From the NCBI RefSeq assembly GCF_017352195.1, contig NZ_CP071445.1, positions 2,666,001 through 2,730,000 on the forward strand: DNA of 64,000 nucleotides. The letters run 5' to 3'. The notes below the pieces were generated by a model. That model saw nothing but the letters and a program-made list of their open reading frames with translations. It ran no database searches and was not told the origin of the DNA. Made by a program: the position numbers and the translations under genes. Of this stretch, positions 1-9,073 are shown one piece after another. Position 1 is the first letter of the stretch; each line of letters begins with the position of its first letter. The DNA is from Sedimentibacter sp. zth1. GTDB taxonomy: Bacteria; Bacillota; Clostridia; Tissierellales; Sedimentibacteraceae.

Positions 1-155
1 CGTATATTGCAAAAGATGATGATGTTGAAAATGCTGTTTATCGAGGCACCAATATTCCAACATCTAATTTTACTGTTTCAATTACAGAGAGTGGTACATA
101 TACAATCAGAGTTGATGCGGTAAATCATAAAGGTAGTTATTCGTTCAAATGGTAA
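1..155 (+). CDS. C-terminal end of a truncated protein
   Basis: An open frame runs in from the window edge and stops at TAA 153-155, giving about 50 residues ending in GSYSFKW. The alternating pattern (FTVSITESGTYTIRVDA) resembles the last beta-sandwich strands of an extracellular or Ig-like domain, but the family cannot be named from this tail. A strong hairpin terminator follows about 65 bases downstream. The gene continues to the left outside the window. Confidence 0.6.
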   Translation, partial: YIAKDDDVENAVYRGTNIPTSNFTVSITESGTYTIRVDAVNHKGSYSFKW

Positions 156-220
156 AATTACTAGTTATTTCGCAATTAGATTATGTTTCAATATTAACCA
201 AATAATCTGTATCATTGCAT

Positions 221-262
221 AAAATCCCCATAGCACTTTCAAAGTTGCTATGGGGATTTTTT
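221..262. terminator. Bidirectional stem-loop terminator
   Basis: AAAATCCCCATAGCA (221-235) pairs perfectly with TGCTATGGGGATTTT (246-260), followed by a T-run on the plus strand and preceded by A's for the minus strand. It sits between the left-edge gene and the convergent clpE gene and can serve both. Confidence 0.9.
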
Positions 263-267
263 ATTAA

Positions 268-2616
268 TTATTTTATATCTAAAATTGTTTTTTCATCTTT
301 AACTGTTATATCAACTGTTGAACCTTCTCTAAGTTCACCTTTAAGGAAACTTTCTGAAATTTCGTCTTCAACATATTTTTGAATAGTTCTTCTAAGAGGT
401 CTTGCCCCGTACTTAGGATCATATCCCTTTTCAAGTATGAAATCCTTCATTTCTTCTGAAACATTAATTGTAATGCTTTTTTCGTTTGCTTCTTCTATAA
501 CTTCTTCAAGCATTAAGTCTACTATTTTTCTAAGTTCTTCTTTTGTAAGCTCATTGAATACTACAATTTCATCAACTCTGTTTAAAAACTCAGGTTTGAA
601 TGTTTCTTTTAGAGCTGCTTGAATTTTAGCTTCTAGTAAATTGTATTCTTTGTTTGAACCATATCCAAAACCAATTAAGTTTGAAGAACCTGTATTTCCA
701 ATATTTGATGTCATAATAATTATTGTGTTTTCAAAATTTACGGTTCTTCCCTGGTTATCTGTAAGTCTACCATCCTCAAGAATTTGAAGTAGTATATTAA
801 ATACATCAGAGTGAGCTTTTTCTATTTCATCAAGTAAAATAACTGAATAAGGCTTACGTCTAATTTTTTCAGTTAAAAAACCAGCTTGATCAAATCCAAC
901 ATATCCTGGAGGTGCTCCAATCAATTTAGATACAGTATGTTTTTCCATATACTCAGACATATCTATTCTAATCATAGCTTCTTCATTTTCAAACATTTCA
1001 TAAGCAAGTGTTCTTGCAAGTTCAGTTTTACCTACTCCAGTAGGACCCACAAAAATAAATGATGCAGGTTTTCTTTTCTTTCTGAAGCCAGAACGACTTC
1101 TTCTTATTGCACGAGACAATCCTTCAACAGCTTTTTGCTGACCAATGACTCTTTTATGAAGCCTATCTTCTAGGTGAATAAGTTTTTCAGCTTCTACTTC
1201 AGTTATTTTTTGAACAGGAACTTTTGTCCAAGATTCTATAACGTACGCTATATCTTCTTCAGTTAATTGAATATTTTCGCATTCATTAGATAATTTTGCA
1301 ATATTACCCTCAAGTCTTAATTCATTTACCTTACATTCTGCGGCTTTCTCATAATTATCATTAGTAGCAGCTTCTTCTTTTTGAAATTTAACTTGATTCA
1401 ACTCACTTCTTAAAGCTTCGAGATCTATAAGACCTTTGTTCTTAAGGTTTACTCTTGATCCTGCTTCATCTATAACGTCAATTGCTTTATCTGGTAAAAA
1501 TCTATCTGTTATATATCTTTCTGACATTTTAACTGCAGTTTCCACAATTTTTTGGCTGATTTTTACTTTATGATAATTTTCATAATAATCTTTAATTCCC
1601 ATCAATATTTCAATTGAATCACTAATTGAAGGTTCATCAACTATAACAGGTTGAAATCTTCTTTCAAGTGCAGTGTCTTTTTCAATATGCTTTCTATACT
1701 CATTGAGTGTAGTAGCACCAATAACTTGAATTTCTCCCTTTGCTAGCGCAGGTTTTAAGATGTTAGCGGCATTCATTGCTCCGCTTTCAGCATCTCCAGC
1801 ACCAACAATGTTATGGATTTCATCTATAATTAATATGATATTACCAGCTTTTCGAGCTTCATCTATCAATGCTTTCATTCGAGATTCAAATTGACCTCTA
1901 AATTGTGTACCAGCAACAAGAGCAGTTAAATCCAATAAATAAATTTCAGTATTATATAATTTAACAGGAACTTGTTTATCAGCAATTTTAACAGCTAAAC
2001 CTTCTGCAATTGCAGTTTTACCAACACCAGGTTCTCCTATAAGAACAGGATTGTTTTTAGAACGTCTATTTAGTATTTGAATAACTCTATCAATTTCTTT
2101 TTCTCTTCCTACAATTCTATCAATTCCACCTTCTAAGGCTTTGGTTGTTAAATTGATACCATATGTGTCAAGATATTTTCTTTTCTTTCTTTTTGACTTT
2201 TCTTTAACTTTAGTTCCACCTTTTGAGGTGTCATTATTTAAATTTTCTATATTAGCTAAATTTTGATCTTCTTCATTGTTTTTATTGGTTAAGTTACCTG
2301 AAAAAGCAGTGTTCATAAAATTCATTAAATTTCCTAAATCCTTTTTGTCAAAACTTTCTACATCTCCATTTTCAATTGATCCCATATTATCAGCAAGCTG
2401 ATCTAAATCTAAATCACCCATAACTTCTGTCAATTGATTATTTATATTGTCAAAATCTTCAGGCATAAAACCACTTTGTTGCATTATTTGATCCATTGGG
2501 GCTAGACCTTGTTTTTTAGCACATGGTATACATAAACCTGTAGATTGCATTTTGCCATCAACAATTTTATTTACAAATATAACGGCAACATTTTTTTTAC
2601 ATACAGAACATAACAT
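268..2616 (-). CDS. clpE: ClpE-type Clp ATPase (Hsp100 unfoldase)
   Basis: AAA+ unfoldase of the ClpC/ClpE group, which feeds substrates to ClpP. The start is at 2616, where ATG follows AGGAG; an upstream in-frame ATG at 2649 lacks a ribosome binding site. The N-terminus is not a Clp_N repeat domain but a four-cysteine zinc finger (C3-x2-C6, C29-x2-C32), the hallmark of ClpE. Then come a basic linker, AAA domain 1 (Walker A GEPGVGKT near residue 194; Walker B LIIDE), a UVR-like coiled coil near 400-440, AAA domain 2 ([15 protein letters not shown]) and a C-terminal D2-small domain. The loop NLIGFGYG has the hydrophobic-Gly-Phe tripeptide used to dock on ClpP. At 782 residues it is longer than Bacillus ClpE because of the linker. 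No CtsR direct repeat (GGTCAAA-type) was seen upstream. Confidence 0.9.
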   Translation of the reverse strand: MLCSVCKKNVAVIFVNKIVDGKMQSTGLCIPCAKKQGLAPMDQIMQQSGFMPEDFDNINNQLTEVMGDLDLDQLADNMGSIENGDVESFDKKDLGNLMNFMNTAFSGNLTNKNNEEDQNLANIENLNNDTSKGGTKVKEKSKRKKRKYLDTYGINLTTKALEGGIDRIVGREKEIDRVIQILNRRSKNNPVLIGEPGVGKTAIAEGLAVKIADKQVPVKLYNTEIYLLDLTALVAGTQFRGQFESRMKALIDEARKAGNIILIIDEIHNIVGAGDAESGAMNAANILKPALAKGEIQVIGATTLNEYRKHIEKDTALERRFQPVIVDEPSISDSIEILMGIKDYYENYHKVKISQKIVETAVKMSERYITDRFLPDKAIDVIDEAGSRVNLKNKGLIDLEALRSELNQVKFQKEEAATNDNYEKAAECKVNELRLEGNIAKLSNECENIQLTEEDIAYVIESWTKVPVQKITEVEAEKLIHLEDRLHKRVIGQQKAVEGLSRAIRRSRSGFRKKRKPASFIFVGPTGVGKTELARTLAYEMFENEEAMIRIDMSEYMEKHTVSKLIGAPPGYVGFDQAGFLTEKIRRKPYSVILLDEIEKAHSDVFNILLQILEDGRLTDNQGRTVNFENTIIIMTSNIGNTGSSNLIGFGYGSNKEYNLLEAKIQAALKETFKPEFLNRVDEIVVFNELTKEELRKIVDLMLEEVIEEANEKSITINVSEEMKDFILEKGYDPKYGARPLRRTIQKYVEDEISESFLKGELREGSTVDITVKDEKTILDIK

Positions 2617-2944
2617 TTTATCATCTCCTAAACTATTGTAATATATCATTTATTCGTATAATTTTCAACTATTCTTTTGTTTCTCTACTAATTTCGCTAA
2701 TACTTCAAATAAATCCTTTATATTTGTTGTAATTTATGTAATGTATGAAAAATTAACAAAATACTTTATCATACATATATGTATGTATATATAACCAAAT
2801 TGTTAGTTGCGAAATAGTTATTAATAATTTTTTTCATTTATATATTAACACAAACATGAACTAAGGAATATTATAATATAAAATTCTTAAAAAATCATTA
2901 ATAATTTAATCATTAGCTAAGCAAAAATATTAAGGGGGATTAAA
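2617..2944. other. Divergent intergenic region clpE/lysC
   Basis: A 328-bp AT-rich gap between two divergent genes. It contains a perfect 16-bp palindrome, CATACATATATGTATG (2770-2785), and a TATAAT (2872-2877) without a convincing -35, which may be the aspartate kinase promoter. No riboswitch was recognised; in particular it is too short for, and lacks, the lysine riboswitch core. Confidence 0.5.
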
Positions 2945-4255
2945 GTGATTAAAGTAGCTAAATTTGGAGGAACCTCTTTAGCAGATGCAAATCAATTTAA
3001 AAAGGTATATGATATAATTAAACACGATACTTTAATAAAATATGTTATAGCGTCTGCCCCTGGTAGTATAAACAATAAAAATAATAAAATTACTGATTTA
3101 CTATATTTATGCTATGAAAACAAAAAGAATAATACTTCATATAAAGAAATATTTGCACAAATATCAGAAATATTTAACAATATTGTCGATACACTTAAAA
3201 TTGATATAAAAATACAAAATGAATTAGAGCAAATATTATTGGAATTACAAGATGGTTGTAGTAAAGATTATTTTGTGAGTAGAGGAGAGTATCTTAATAG
3301 TATAATTTTATCTAAATATTTAGATTTTAAATATATTGATGCTAAGGATATTATTTTTTTTGATGATAATGGTGTATTAGATGCAAATAAAACTAATACA
3401 CAGATATGCAATGCATTGAAAGGTATAGAAAATGTAGTAGTACCGGGATTTTATGGTTCAATGTTTAATGGAAGAATAAAGACTTTTACAAGAGGTGGTT
3501 CTGATATCACTGGAGCAATAGTTGCAAAGGCTGTAAATGCTGATGTGTATGAGAATTGGACTGATGTTTCAGGATTTCTAATGGCGGACCCAAGAATAAT
3601 AAAAAAACCAAAAAAAATAGAAGTAATTACTTATAGAGAACTAAGAGAACTTGCATATATGGGTGCAACTGTGTTGCATGATGAGGCTGTTTTTCCTGCG
3701 AGACAATCAAATATACCAATAAATATTAGAAATACTAACTTTCCTTTAGATTGTGGTACTTTAATAGTAGATCAAATTAATGATAAAGAAGATCCAAAAA
3801 TAATAACAGGAATAGCTGGTAAAAAAGAGTACACTATTTTTTCTATATGCAAGGAAAACATGGCTGCATCTGTTGGAATTATTAAAAGGGCTCTAGAAGT
3901 TTTTGAAGCAAGAAAGATAATTATAGAACATGTGCCAACGGGCATAGATAAATTTTCAGTTGTTGTTGCAAGCAAAAATGTAAATCAAATTGAGAATCAA
4001 ATTTCTGATGAACTTAAGTTAAGGTGTAAAGCAGAAAATATAGAGGTGTCTAACAACATTGCGCTAATTGCATCTGTAGGAAGACATATAAAAAATAAGT
4101 CGTCAATTTTCAAGAGACTTTTTGGAGCATTGGAAAAAGAAAACATAGATATAAAATTAATTAGTCAAGGATTAAGTGAAATAAATGTAATTATAGGTGT
4201 GGATAATAAAAACTTTGAAAAAAGTATAACTGCAATTTACAATGAATTCGTGTAA
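2945..4255 (+). CDS. lysC: Aspartate kinase, monofunctional
   Basis: Phosphorylates aspartate in the first step of the lysine, threonine and methionine pathway. The start is GTG at 2945 behind GGGGGAT. The amino-acid kinase domain has KFGGTS at residues 6-11, FTRGGSD for nucleotide and aspartate binding, and DVYENWTDVSGFLMADPR. The last ~130 residues carry ACT-type regulatory repeats (SVGIIKRALEVFE; IASVGRHI...INVIIGV). The 436-residue length fits a monofunctional kinase. It stands alone with a strong terminator 11 bases downstream, so it is not in a biosynthetic operon here. Confidence 0.92.
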   Translation: MIKVAKFGGTSLADANQFKKVYDIIKHDTLIKYVIASAPGSINNKNNKITDLLYLCYENKKNNTSYKEIFAQISEIFNNIVDTLKIDIKIQNELEQILLELQDGCSKDYFVSRGEYLNSIILSKYLDFKYIDAKDIIFFDDNGVLDANKTNTQICNALKGIENVVVPGFYGSMFNGRIKTFTRGGSDITGAIVAKAVNADVYENWTDVSGFLMADPRIIKKPKKIEVITYRELRELAYMGATVLHDEAVFPARQSNIPINIRNTNFPLDCGTLIVDQINDKEDPKIITGIAGKKEYTIFSICKENMAASVGIIKRALEVFEARKIIIEHVPTGIDKFSVVVASKNVNQIENQISDELKLRCKAENIEVSNNIALIASVGRHIKNKSSIFKRLFGALEKENIDIKLISQGLSEINVIIGVDNKNFEKSITAIYNEFV

Positions 4256-4265
4256 TTATATTAAA

Positions 4266-4306
4266 AAAGAAGTGTAATAAATAAATTTAGTTTATTACAC
4301 TTCTTT
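4266..4306. terminator. Bidirectional terminator lysC / UPF0316
   Basis: A 16-bp perfect stem (AAAGAAGTGTAATAAA, 4266-4281, with 4291-4306) and a 9-base loop, A-rich on the left and T-rich on the right, between two convergent genes. Confidence 0.92.
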
Positions 4307-4310
4307 AGTT

Positions 4311-4847
4311 TTATTTTTTTATATATCCACCATGTAGATTTTTAACATCATTTATAGTAATTAGTGCATTTGGTAATTCTTCGTTGATTATAACTTTAGC
4401 TTCTTTTATTCTTTTCCTCTTTAGCATAACAATTAGGATATCTTTTTTTACATCATCTATACCTTTACCATCAATTATAGTAACACCGTAATGGTTGTTT
4501 CTAAGTGTAGTAGCTATTTTAAAGCCTACATCTTCTGGAACAATAACTTGCATAGAAGAAAGACCAACAGCTAATTTATTTTCAATAATTACACCAAGAT
4601 AGTTACCTATTGCAAATGCAGAACAGTATACTAGTATTTTTATTGGATCTTCAGCTAAATTGTTAAGTACAGAGCTCACTACTATAATCCAAATAAAAAC
4701 TTCAAAAAATGCTATAATAGCACCTATTAACTTTTCACCTTTATTGATATAAACAACTCTAAGGGTCATAAGTGTTACTTCAACAATTTTAGCTAAGAAT
4801 ATAATAATATATAGAAGTGGACCACTTAATGATTGTATATAGCTCAT
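4311..4847 (-). CDS. UPF0316 / DUF2179 membrane protein
   Basis: A 178-residue protein with three N-terminal membrane segments (about residues 10-30, 40-62, 68-90) followed by a soluble DUF2179-like domain (VIVPEDVGFKIATTLRNNHYGVTIIDGKGI), which in this family resembles the cytosolic tail of YitT-type proteins. The function is not established. ATG at 4847 follows AGGAGG with 7-base spacing. Single gene, convergent with lysC. Confidence 0.82.
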   Translation of the reverse strand: MSYIQSLSGPLLYIIIFLAKIVEVTLMTLRVVYINKGEKLIGAIIAFFEVFIWIIVVSSVLNNLAEDPIKILVYCSAFAIGNYLGVIIENKLAVGLSSMQVIVPEDVGFKIATTLRNNHYGVTIIDGKGIDDVKKDILIVMLKRKRIKEAKVIINEELPNALITINDVKNLHGGYIKK

Positions 4848-4926
4848 ATATAAACCTCCTAATTATATGTATTTTAGTTATAGTACAATATTAAATATAA
4901 AATTACAAGGTTTATTAAAAAATATT

Positions 4927-4955
4927 TTGTTTAATTTAGTTTTGTAGTGTATAAT
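4927..4955 (+). promoter_or_regulatory. Promoter of trmB
   Basis: TTGTTT (4927-4932), a 17-base spacer and TATAAT (4950-4955), about 30 bases upstream of the trmB start codon. Confidence 0.6.
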
Positions 4956-4984
4956 TGTATTTAATTAAATAAGGAGAAGTTTTA

Positions 4985-5623
4985 ATGAGATTAAGATATG
5001 TTGAAGGTCAATATGACTTTGTAAAAAATCATCCCAAAGGAATAGTTGAGCCTACAGACTACAAATATACAATAAAGGATAAATTCAATAATGATAATCC
5101 AATACATGTTGAACTTGGTTGTGGCAAAGGACAGTTTATTAGAGGAATTGCGTTGAAAAATCCAGATGTAAATTTTTTAGGCTTTGAAAAAAGCATAAAA
5201 GTTGCATATAGATGTGTAAAATGTTCAAGTGAAGATGATGCGGAAAATTACTATATAGTTTATTCGAATGGTGATATTTTAACCGAGCTTTTTCCTGAAA
5301 AATCAGTTGGAAGAATATACTTAAATTTTTCTGACCCGTGGCCAAAGCCATCGCATTATAAGAGAAGACTTACACATAAAGGATTTCTTGATATTTACAG
5401 AAAAGTATTAGTAGATAATGGTGAAGTTCATATGAAAACTGATAATAATGATTTGTTTGAGTATTCTATTGAACAATTTACATTGGATAATTGGGATTTA
5501 ATTATGGTAACAAGAGATTTACACAATAGTGAGTACAATCAATGTAATATTATGACCGAATATGAGGAAAAATTCTCAATGAGTGGTAAAAAAATAAATA
5601 AACTAATAGCAAGGAAGAGATAA
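4985..5623 (+). CDS. trmB: tRNA (guanine-N7-)-methyltransferase
   Basis: SAM-dependent methyltransferase that makes m7G46 in the variable loop of tRNAs. Motif I, VELGCGKGQFIRG, lies near residues 38-50. The family signature LNFSDPWPKPSHYKRRLTHKGFL lies near 116-138, and the C-terminal MTEYEEKFSMSGKKINKL substrate motif is present. The 212-residue length is typical. It ends one base before the next gene, so the two are co-transcribed. Confidence 0.96.
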   Translation: MRLRYVEGQYDFVKNHPKGIVEPTDYKYTIKDKFNNDNPIHVELGCGKGQFIRGIALKNPDVNFLGFEKSIKVAYRCVKCSSEDDAENYYIVYSNGDILTELFPEKSVGRIYLNFSDPWPKPSHYKRRLTHKGFLDIYRKVLVDNGEVHMKTDNNDLFEYSIEQFTLDNWDLIMVTRDLHNSEYNQCNIMTEYEEKFSMSGKKINKLIARKR

Positions 5624-5624
5624 T

Positions 5625-5897
5625 ATGTGGTATTTGTTGTTATATTTATTAATAATTAATCTTGTGGCATTTATAATGTTTTATGTAGACAAAAGAAAAG
5701 CTATAAAGGATAAATGGAGAATTAGAGAAAGCTCATTATATTTAGTTTCATTCACTGGTGGAGTGTATGGAAGTATACTTGCTATGTATTTATTTCATCA
5801 TAAAACTAGGAAAGTTAAATTTTGCATAATAACTGCCTTAGCTTTGATAATAAACATTGCAATTATGGTATTGATTATTAAGTATGTGTACTTTTAA
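5625..5897 (+). CDS. DUF1294 small membrane protein
   Basis: A 90-residue protein with a membrane helix at 3-20, the family motif YVDKRKAIKDKWRIRESSLY, a central helix (FTGGVYGSILAMYLF), HHKTRKVKF and a final helix. These features define DUF1294, whose role is unknown. It starts immediately after trmB (TAATATG junction) and the pair ends at a strong terminator. Confidence 0.85.
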   Translation: MWYLLLYLLIINLVAFIMFYVDKRKAIKDKWRIRESSLYLVSFTGGVYGSILAMYLFHHKTRKVKFCIITALALIINIAIMVLIIKYVYF

Positions 5898-5919
5898 ATA
5901 AAAAACATCTAACGGACGA

Positions 5920-5956
5920 ATCACCATCGCACAATAAAGTGCGATGGTGATTTCTT
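5920..5956 (+). terminator. Terminator after trmB-DUF1294
   Basis: ATCACCATCGCAC (5920-5932) pairs with GTGCGATGGTGAT (5939-5951), 13 bp with a 6-base loop, then TTCTTT. The next gene is convergent, so it may be shared. Confidence 0.9.
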
Positions 5957-6001
5957 TGTGCATATGTAGATTATTTAATCTTTAGTAGTGATATTTTTTA
6001 T

Positions 6002-6892
6002 TTAGTAATTACTTATATTAGAAGATTTTTCTTTTGTTGCTACGAAAACCGATAAGATTACAAGTGATGTTCCTAATATTTGAATTAACGAAACTTTTTC
6101 ATGTAAAATTATTACACTCGCAGTAACTGTTATAATAGGCATTAAATTAATGAAAATACTGCAAATTACAACATCTATATGATTTAATGAATAATTGTAA
6201 AGCAAATAACAAACTGCTGAACATAGTACTCCTAAGAAAAGAAGATTTAAAAGGCCAACAGAGCTGAAATTAGCAAAATTTGTTCTGCTAAATGGCAAAC
6301 AAATTAAAAAAAATAGAGTACCAAATACCGTTTGATAAAATGTAATCTTTATGGTTGAATACTTTTTTTGTAATGGTATCGATAAATAATTATATGCAAG
6401 CCAAGATACCAAAGATACCATGATTAATATAATTCCTAGTACTAAGTTCTTAGAATTTTCTTCCGAATTGAAACCTGCTACTAAGCATGCACCTACAATT
6501 GAAATTAAAACACTAATTATTTTAACTTTAGAAATAGGTTTTTTTAGAATAAAAAAATCTCCTAAAACAGCAAAGGCTGGCATAAGTGCAATTAAAACTG
6601 AAGCTAGAGAAGCTGACATTAAGCTTAAAGCTAAGTTTTCAAATGTAAAGTATAAAAACATTCCGGTAAATCCCATCAAAACTATTTTAAAGATATCAGT
6701 TTTATCAATTTTTAAATTTTTTTCAGTTAAAATCAGGATTATAAACAAAACTATTGTTGCTATTAAGAATCTATAAAAAGCAAGTGAAATTGGTGTGAAC
6801 CATTTCAAACATATTTTTGTACTTATAAAAGACAATCCCCAAAAAAAAGTTACGAGAGTAATAGATATATACGATTTAATTTTATTATTCAT
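6002..6892 (-). CDS. EamA-family drug/metabolite transporter
   Basis: A 296-residue inner-membrane carrier with ten predicted helices arranged as two EamA repeats. The first repeat carries FWGLSFISTKICLKWFTPISLAFYRFLIA at residues 18-46, and the second begins near 155 (LVSWLAYNYLS). The family exports amino acids, nucleosides or drugs, but the substrate cannot be read from sequence. AGGAAGG lies 8 bases before ATG at 6892. Single gene. Confidence 0.85.
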   Translation of the reverse strand: MNNKIKSYISITLVTFFWGLSFISTKICLKWFTPISLAFYRFLIATIVLFIILILTEKNLKIDKTDIFKIVLMGFTGMFLYFTFENLALSLMSASLASVLIALMPAFAVLGDFFILKKPISKVKIISVLISIVGACLVAGFNSEENSKNLVLGIILIMVSLVSWLAYNYLSIPLQKKYSTIKITFYQTVFGTLFFLICLPFSRTNFANFSSVGLLNLLFLGVLCSAVCYLLYNYSLNHIDVVICSIFINLMPIITVTASVIILHEKVSLIQILGTSLVILSVFVATKEKSSNISNY

Positions 6893-7018
6893 AAGTTAGT
6901 CCTTCCTAAAATTATAATTATTGTGTCATTTAACAAGTATACACTAAATCTAACATAAATTCAAATTAATTATAACAAATATTTTGTTCGTAATTAATGC
7001 TTAATTATTAAAAAAGTA

Positions 7019-7047
7019 TTGATATATATGTATATATATTGTATTAT
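7019..7047 (+). promoter_or_regulatory. Promoter of the riboswitch leader
   Basis: TTGATA (7019-7024), a 17-base spacer and TATTAT (7042-7047). Transcription from about 7054 would give a ~137-base leader that contains the purine-type aptamer before the FAD oxidoreductase gene. Confidence 0.65.
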
Positions 7048-7093
7048 ATATATATAAACACGAACTAAAAAACAAAAAGAGATAAAAACATTC

Positions 7094-7163
7094 ACTTATA
7101 TAGATTTTGAAATATGGTCAAAATGTTTCTACCAAACTACCGTAAATAGTTTTTGCTATAAGT
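7094..7163 (+). promoter_or_regulatory. Divergent purine riboswitch aptamer
   Basis: The three-way junction can be laid out by eye. P1 is ACTTA/TAAGT (7094-7098/7159-7163). P2 is TTTTGA/TCAAAA, capped by the family loop AATATGG. J2/3 is TGTTTCTACC. P3 is AAACTA/TAGTTT, capped by CCGTAAA, which matches the conserved L3. J3/1 is TTGCTA. Both kissing loops and the TTTCTACC junction match the purine family (xpt/ade type). The C before UA in J3/1 points to guanine or hypoxanthine rather than adenine. J1/2 (TATAGA instead of TATAAT) and the longer J3/1 depart from consensus. No terminator hairpin follows before the ribosome binding site, so control could be translational. Confidence 0.78.
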
Positions 7164-7190
7164 AACTAATAAACTAAAAGGAGAATTATA

Positions 7191-8600
7191 ATGAAGTATG
7201 ATGTTGTTATTGCTGGAGCAGGCCCTTCAGGAATATTTACTGCTTTAGAATTAGTTAAAAATAATAGTCAAAAGAAAATATTACTAGTTGAAAAAGGAAA
7301 AAGTATTGAAAAAAGAAGTTGTCCGAAAGATAAAACAAAAGAATGCGTTCATTGCAAACCATATTGTAATATAACTACAGGATTTTCTGGAGCAGGTGCA
7401 TTTTCAGATGGAAAGTTATCATTAAGTAGCCATGTCGGTGGAGATTTGCCAGATTTGATTGGGTATGATGTAGTAGAGGAGTTAATCAAATATACTGATG
7501 AAATATACTTGAAATTTGGTGCAGATACTAAAGTCGAAGGTGTTGGAAATTCAGAAGATGTTAAAGGTATTAGAAGAAAAGCAATAGAGGCAGGACTAAA
7601 ACTTGTTGACTGTCCTATAAGACATTTAGGAACTGAAAAGGCACAGGAAATTTACTTAAAAATTGAACAGTATTTGATAAGTAACGGTGTTGAAATAAGA
7701 TTTAACACTTTAGCAAAAGATTTTATAGTTGAAGATAATAGCATAAAAGGTTTAGTTATTGCTAATTCTACAAACCATGATACTGAAAAAGAAGTATATG
7801 CGGAAAAAGTTATTGTTTGTGCTGGAAGAAAAGGCGCAGAATGGCTAAAAGAATTATGCGTTAAACATCATATAAATCATAGTGCTGGTACAGTAGATAT
7901 TGGAGTAAGAGTAGAAGTTAGAAATGAAGTTATGGAAGAGGTAAACAATATATTATATGAATCAAAATTGATTGGTTATCCTTTACCATTTAAAAATAAA
8001 GTAAGAACTTTTTGTCAAAACCCTGGTGGATTTGTTAGCCAAGAGAATTACGATAACGATTTAGCTGTTGTAAATGGTCATTCATATAAAAACTTAAAAT
8101 CTTCAAATACAAATCTTGCTATACTTTGTTCACACAATTTCAGTAAACCATTTAACGAGCCAATAAAATATGGTATTAAAGTTGCTGAATTGACAAATAT
8201 GTTGGGTAATGGACATATAATCGTACAAAGATATGGAGACATATTAGAAGGTAAAAGGACGTGGCAAAAGGAACTTAATCAATCAAATGTTATTCCTACA
8301 CTTAGTGATGCTGTAGCAGGAGATTTAACAAGTGCTATACCATATAGAACAATGGTAAATCTTTTAAATTTTATTGAGCAAATGAATAAAGTTGTTCCGG
8401 GTTTTGCTAGTGTTGAAACATTGCTATATGGACCTGAAATTAAATTTTATAGCAATAAAATTAATATCGATGATAAATTTGAGACTAACATAAAAGGATT
8501 ATACTGTTTAGGAGATTCAAGTGGTTGGACTAGAGGATTAATGATGGCTTCTCTTATGGGAGTTAGAATGGCTAAAAACATTTTAAATGAAAAAAAGTAG
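7191..8600 (+). CDS. FAD-dependent oxidoreductase (COG2509-like)
   Basis: A 469-residue flavoprotein with an N-terminal Rossmann motif (VVIAGAGPSGIFTALEL, residues 5-21) and a cysteine-containing segment (CPKDKTKECVHCKPYC, about 44-59). A second dinucleotide-binding stretch (VIVCAGRKGAEW) lies near 206, and a C-terminal FAD motif (YCLGDSSGWTRGLMMASLMG) near 438-457. This is the pattern of uncharacterised FAD-dependent dehydrogenases; the substrate is unknown. The gene sits alone behind a purine-type riboswitch, which suggests a link to purine or purine-cofactor levels, but that is inference. Confidence 0.8.
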   Translation: MKYDVVIAGAGPSGIFTALELVKNNSQKKILLVEKGKSIEKRSCPKDKTKECVHCKPYCNITTGFSGAGAFSDGKLSLSSHVGGDLPDLIGYDVVEELIKYTDEIYLKFGADTKVEGVGNSEDVKGIRRKAIEAGLKLVDCPIRHLGTEKAQEIYLKIEQYLISNGVEIRFNTLAKDFIVEDNSIKGLVIANSTNHDTEKEVYAEKVIVCAGRKGAEWLKELCVKHHINHSAGTVDIGVRVEVRNEVMEEVNNILYESKLIGYPLPFKNKVRTFCQNPGGFVSQENYDNDLAVVNGHSYKNLKSSNTNLAILCSHNFSKPFNEPIKYGIKVAELTNMLGNGHIIVQRYGDILEGKRTWQKELNQSNVIPTLSDAVAGDLTSAIPYRTMVNLLNFIEQMNKVVPGFASVETLLYGPEIKFYSNKINIDDKFETNIKGLYCLGDSSGWTRGLMMASLMGVRMAKNILNEKK

Positions 8601-8747
8601 AAAAAAATCCTTTAAATTTTAGTTTATTAATGCGTTTTTTGCAAATAATATATTTGTCAGCACAAAGTTGATAATATAAAAGAAAGGAATTAATTTATTA
8701 TTTAATGAATTGCAAAAACCAAAATAATTAATTAAAGGGATAAAACA

Positions 8748-8882
8748 ATGAATAAATATCAAAATGACAACAATAAAAAGAATAACAAAGTCAAAAAAAA
8801 GAACAATAAAATGAACAATAATCAAAATAACGAAAATAATAATGAAAATAACAACGAAGATTGCAAAAGAGACAAAATGTAG
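8748..8882 (+). CDS. Small asparagine-rich basic protein
   Basis: A 44-residue open frame beginning MNKYQNDNNKKNN and ending CKRDKM. About half the residues are Asn, followed by Lys and Glu, with a single Cys near the C-terminus. AAAGGGA lies 8 bases before the ATG and a strong terminator follows 18 bases after the stop, which supports a real transcribed gene. No family is recognised. The low complexity resembles small disordered proteins of spore-formers, but nothing in the sequence proves that. Confidence 0.5.
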   Translation: MNKYQNDNNKKNNKVKKKNNKMNNNQNNENNNENNNEDCKRDKM

Positions 8883-8900
8883 AATAAATTTATAAAGAAT

Positions 8901-8936
8901 AAAAGTCTAAATATCAACAAATATTTAGACTTTTAT
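8901..8936 (+). terminator. Terminator after Asn-rich gene
   Basis: AAAAGTCTAAATAT (8901-8914) pairs with 8921-8934 across a CAACAA loop, with T's following. Confidence 0.88.
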
Positions 8937-9004
8937 TTCTGTATGCATACGGTGAGTAAGTGTGTGTGATATAAGTACAAAACGATAAATTTGTTTTAAA
9001 TATC

Positions 9005-9033
9005 TTGACACGTTTTGCAAATAATAGTATCAT
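9005..9033 (+). promoter_or_regulatory. Promoter of tdh-kbl
   Basis: TTGACA (9005-9010), 17-base spacer, TATCAT (9028-9033), about 40 bases before the tdh start. Confidence 0.75.
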
Positions 9034-9073
9034 AATGTTAATGTAAATATTATATAAAAAGGTGGTAATTTTA

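Noticed and set aside
2617-2720. CtsR operator before clpE
   Set aside because: No GGTCAAA/AGTCAAA direct heptamer repeat was found in the upstream region.
2617-2944. Lysine riboswitch before aspartate kinase
   Set aside because: The gap is too short and none of the conserved lysine-aptamer segments was found.
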